DNA of 6,545 bases from Nitrosarchaeum sp. (GTDB lineage: Archaea > Thermoproteota > Nitrososphaeria > Nitrososphaerales > Nitrosopumilaceae), in NCBI GenBank assembly GCA_016234975.1, contig JACRND010000059.1, positions 1-6,545 of the forward strand, given 5' to 3'. Shown here in pieces: positions 5,533 through 6,545 of this stretch. The notes under the pieces are model-generated. The model ran no database searches. It was not told the DNA's origin and saw nothing but the letters and a program-made list of their open reading frames with translations. Positions within the stretch are counted from its first letter, which is position 1; the number at the start of each line of letters is the position of its first letter. A program made the position numbers and the translations under genes.

Positions 5533-5796
5533 ATGGATGAAATACTAATGGGGAAAATTAAGCAAAAAATTCATGAGACTATTTCAAACAAAGAGGAAAT
5601 ACGACAACTTATTCAATTACTTTCAAACATTGATGATTCTAAATCATTTGCACTTGGCGTTGTTGTTGGTAGACTTTACAACGCCTTTTACTATCAAACA
5701 AAAAGAATTCTGAACCGGGAACCAACTGAATTCGAATTTACAGAGTTTTTAGAATTTGTTAAAAGTAAGAAATCTGATCTAGAAGATTTATGGTGA
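5533..5796 (+). CDS. Small helical protein of unknown function (87 aa)
   Basis: The ATG at 5533 is chosen from the TATA-like box about 25 bases upstream; an in-frame ATG five codons later is less likely. The protein (MDEILMGKIKQKIHETISNK...) looks all-helical and soluble. Residues about 1-32 form a charged amphipathic helix; about 38-60 is a second helix with GVVVGRLYNAFYY, too polar after its first part to be a clear membrane span; NREPTEFEFTEFLEFV then leads into a third, acidic helix, ending DLEDLW. No catalytic or metal-binding motif is visible and I do not recognise the family. The gene is divergent from tRNA-Gly, and its end overlaps by 9 bases the end of the convergent ribosomal protein gene, so the two mRNAs share antisense 3' ends. 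Confidence 0.8.
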   Translation: MDEILMGKIKQKIHETISNKEEIRQLIQLLSNIDDSKSFALGVVVGRLYNAFYYQTKRILNREPTEFEFTEFLEFVKSKKSDLEDLW

Positions 5797-6297
5797 CATT
5801 TTTTGTTCCCAAGGAATAACTTTGATTGTTGCAGTTCCTGGCAATTTTACACAAGCACTCTTTAGGGCTTTTTTTGCTTTTTCTAGATGTGGTGCATTAA
5901 CATAAAACTCCATAATGCACTGTCCATGCTTTACTCTGGCACCTAAACTAGTAGCTTTTCCCCAGGCTCTTCTCATTCCCTCTGAAATTCTATCTGCACC
6001 AGCAGTTGCAATCATTTTATTTTCTCTAAGAAGAACATGAGGATAAATTCTGAGTCTGGAGAAATATCCTGTTTCTCCAGTTGTCTGTTCAAGTGTTTTA
6101 TTTGCTGCTAATCTGCAAGATTCTATGGCCATATGTCTGATCTGAATTTTTTCGTTTATGAGTAATTGAACACAATAATCATAACTTGCTCTTTTTCCTC
6201 CTTGGAATTTTGCAATTTTTATCTGTGGATTACCTTTGATGAACTCTTTTCTACAGAATGGTTGTCCGTTTCCTACTCTATAATTAGCACCATGCAT
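5788..6297 (-). CDS. rpl10e: Large-subunit ribosomal protein uL16 (archaeal L10e)
   Basis: The protein has 169 residues from the ATG at 6297 (MHGANYRVGNGQPFCRKEFIKG). Family features are visible: NPQIKIAKFQGG, the HMAIESCRLAANKTLE region, GYFSRLRIYPHVLLRENKM, AGADRISEGMRRAWGKATSLGARVKHGQ and a C-terminal half ending IKVIPWEQKMSP. The AGADR...GMR-AWGK block is the conserved loop near the tRNA-binding and peptidyl-transferase side of the large subunit, where uL16 helps position tRNA. An in-frame ATG at 6360 would add 21 residues (MENTNVGC...), but these are unlike the family, and a TATA-like box lies about 28 bases before the ATG at 6297, supporting a leaderless start there. The gene stands apart from other ribosomal protein genes here and overlaps the convergent 87-residue protein gene by 9 bases. 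Confidence 0.95.
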   Translation of the reverse strand: MHGANYRVGNGQPFCRKEFIKGNPQIKIAKFQGGKRASYDYCVQLLINEKIQIRHMAIESCRLAANKTLEQTTGETGYFSRLRIYPHVLLRENKMIATAGADRISEGMRRAWGKATSLGARVKHGQCIMEFYVNAPHLEKAKKALKSACVKLPGTATIKVIPWEQKMSP

Positions 6298-6320
6298 GAT
6301 AACCTCAAACCAGAATGCCC

Positions 6321-6329
6321 ATATTTTAA
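6321..6329 (-). promoter_or_regulatory. TATA box of the uL16/L10e gene
   Basis: The minus strand reads TTAAAATAT, centred about 28 bases upstream of the ATG at 6297. It would be internal to the gene if the longer frame from 6360 were used, which argues for the shorter start. Confidence 0.55.
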
Positions 6330-6405
6330 CGGTTAGACAACCCACATTCGTATTCTCCAATGCTTATATGGCAATTAAGAAAAAAGTTTCAACTGCCAAA
6401 ATACT

Positions 6406-6545
6406 ATGCTTGTCTGCATACTCTGCATAATCTGGCTAAATTATGCATTTTCCCCAAAATTTCTTGAATGTGCCTTTGTCAAATTGTCAGGAGAAATGGT
6501 TAATGGAATCACTACGCAGACTACCTTTAGGTATAAAGTAAATCT
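6406..6545 (+). CDS. Possible start of a secreted or membrane protein gene (runs off the window)
   Basis: From the ATG at 6406 a frame stays open to the window end (46 full codons), preceded in frame by TAA at 6376-6378. It begins MLVCILCIIWLNYAFSPK, a hydrophobic stretch that could be a signal peptide or membrane anchor although it lacks a clear positive N-terminus, and continues with ECAFVKLSGEMVNGITTQTT and FRYKVN, which reads like a beta-rich extracytoplasmic domain. An alternative ATG at 6496 follows AGGAGA, a Shine-Dalgarno-like run. A TTATAT box at 6364-6369 lies about 40 bases before 6406, further than usual here. An open frame this short can arise by chance, so this is tentative; the gene would be divergent from uL16. 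Confidence 0.35.
   Translation, partial: MLVCILCIIWLNYAFSPKFLECAFVKLSGEMVNGITTQTTFRYKVN
6413..6447. repeat. TCTGCATA direct repeat plus TGCATAAT inverted repeat
   Basis: TCTGCATA occurs at 6413-6420 and again at 6422-6429 (9-base period). The second copy is also the left arm of a perfect 8-base inverted repeat, TGCATAAT (6424-6431) and ATTATGCA (6440-6447), with an 8-base loop. The cluster lies between uL16 and the window end. It could be a regulator site, or chance if the frame from 6406 is coding. Confidence 0.35.

Noticed and set aside
5479..5540. AAGGAG followed by a TTG and a 16-codon frame ending in TGA over the start of the 87-residue gene
   Set aside because: The peptide is unremarkable and the region is explained by two TATA boxes; the Shine-Dalgarno-like run is probably chance next to the tRNA.
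6298..6360. 21-residue N-terminal extension of uL16 from the ATG at 6360
   Set aside because: The extension is unlike the family, MHGANYR is a natural N-terminus, and a TATA-like box at 6321-6329 fits a start at 6297.
6311..6372. GCCCATA...TATGGC pairing upstream of uL16 as a possible tRNA
   Set aside because: No T-loop, anticodon arm or D arm is present between the arms.

Overview
The window is AT-rich and reads as archaeal, most likely a Nitrosopumilus/Nitrosarchaeum-type ammonia-oxidising thaumarchaeon (Nitrososphaerota). The signs are an L10e-type ribosomal protein uL16 beginning MHGANYR, TATA-like boxes about 24-29 bases upstream of start codons (leaderless transcripts), a candidate box C/D guide RNA, and a short zinc-finger microprotein. 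The taxon is inferred from protein style and base composition; no search was run.

Layout. Bases 1-1728 (+) hold the 3' part of a membrane-bound family 2 glycosyltransferase of the processive cellulose/mannan-synthase type. Its stop overlaps by 4 bases the stop of a convergent gene (1725-3248, -) for a long coiled-coil protein. Upstream of that gene on the same strand are a 35-codon CxxC...HxxxH microprotein (3310-3417), a strong palindrome between that gene's TATA box and its start, and a candidate box C/D sRNA (3474-3539).

From about 3677 to 5391 (+) lies a two-gene operon that looks damaged. A CPA2-family cation:proton antiporter is split by a frameshift near 3974/3975. The following gene of unknown function, overlapping the antiporter by 8 bases, has an in-frame TAA at 5269-5271, after which recognisable coding sequence continues in the same frame to 5391. 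One base later comes the encoded CCA end of a convergent tRNA-Gly(GCC) (5393-5469, -). The tRNA and an 87-residue unknown protein (5533-5796, +) are divergent and have back-to-back TATA boxes. That protein gene overlaps by 9 bases the end of the convergent gene for uL16/L10e (5788-6297, -). The last 140 bases may hold the start of another plus-strand gene with a hydrophobic N-terminus, next to TGCATAAT-type repeats.

The most noteworthy items are the unlisted small genes in the 3261-3661 gap (sRNA, zinc microprotein, palindromic operator) and the two adjacent lesions in the antiporter operon. The other genes are ordinary housekeeping or lineage-specific genes, packed with overlapping convergent ends.
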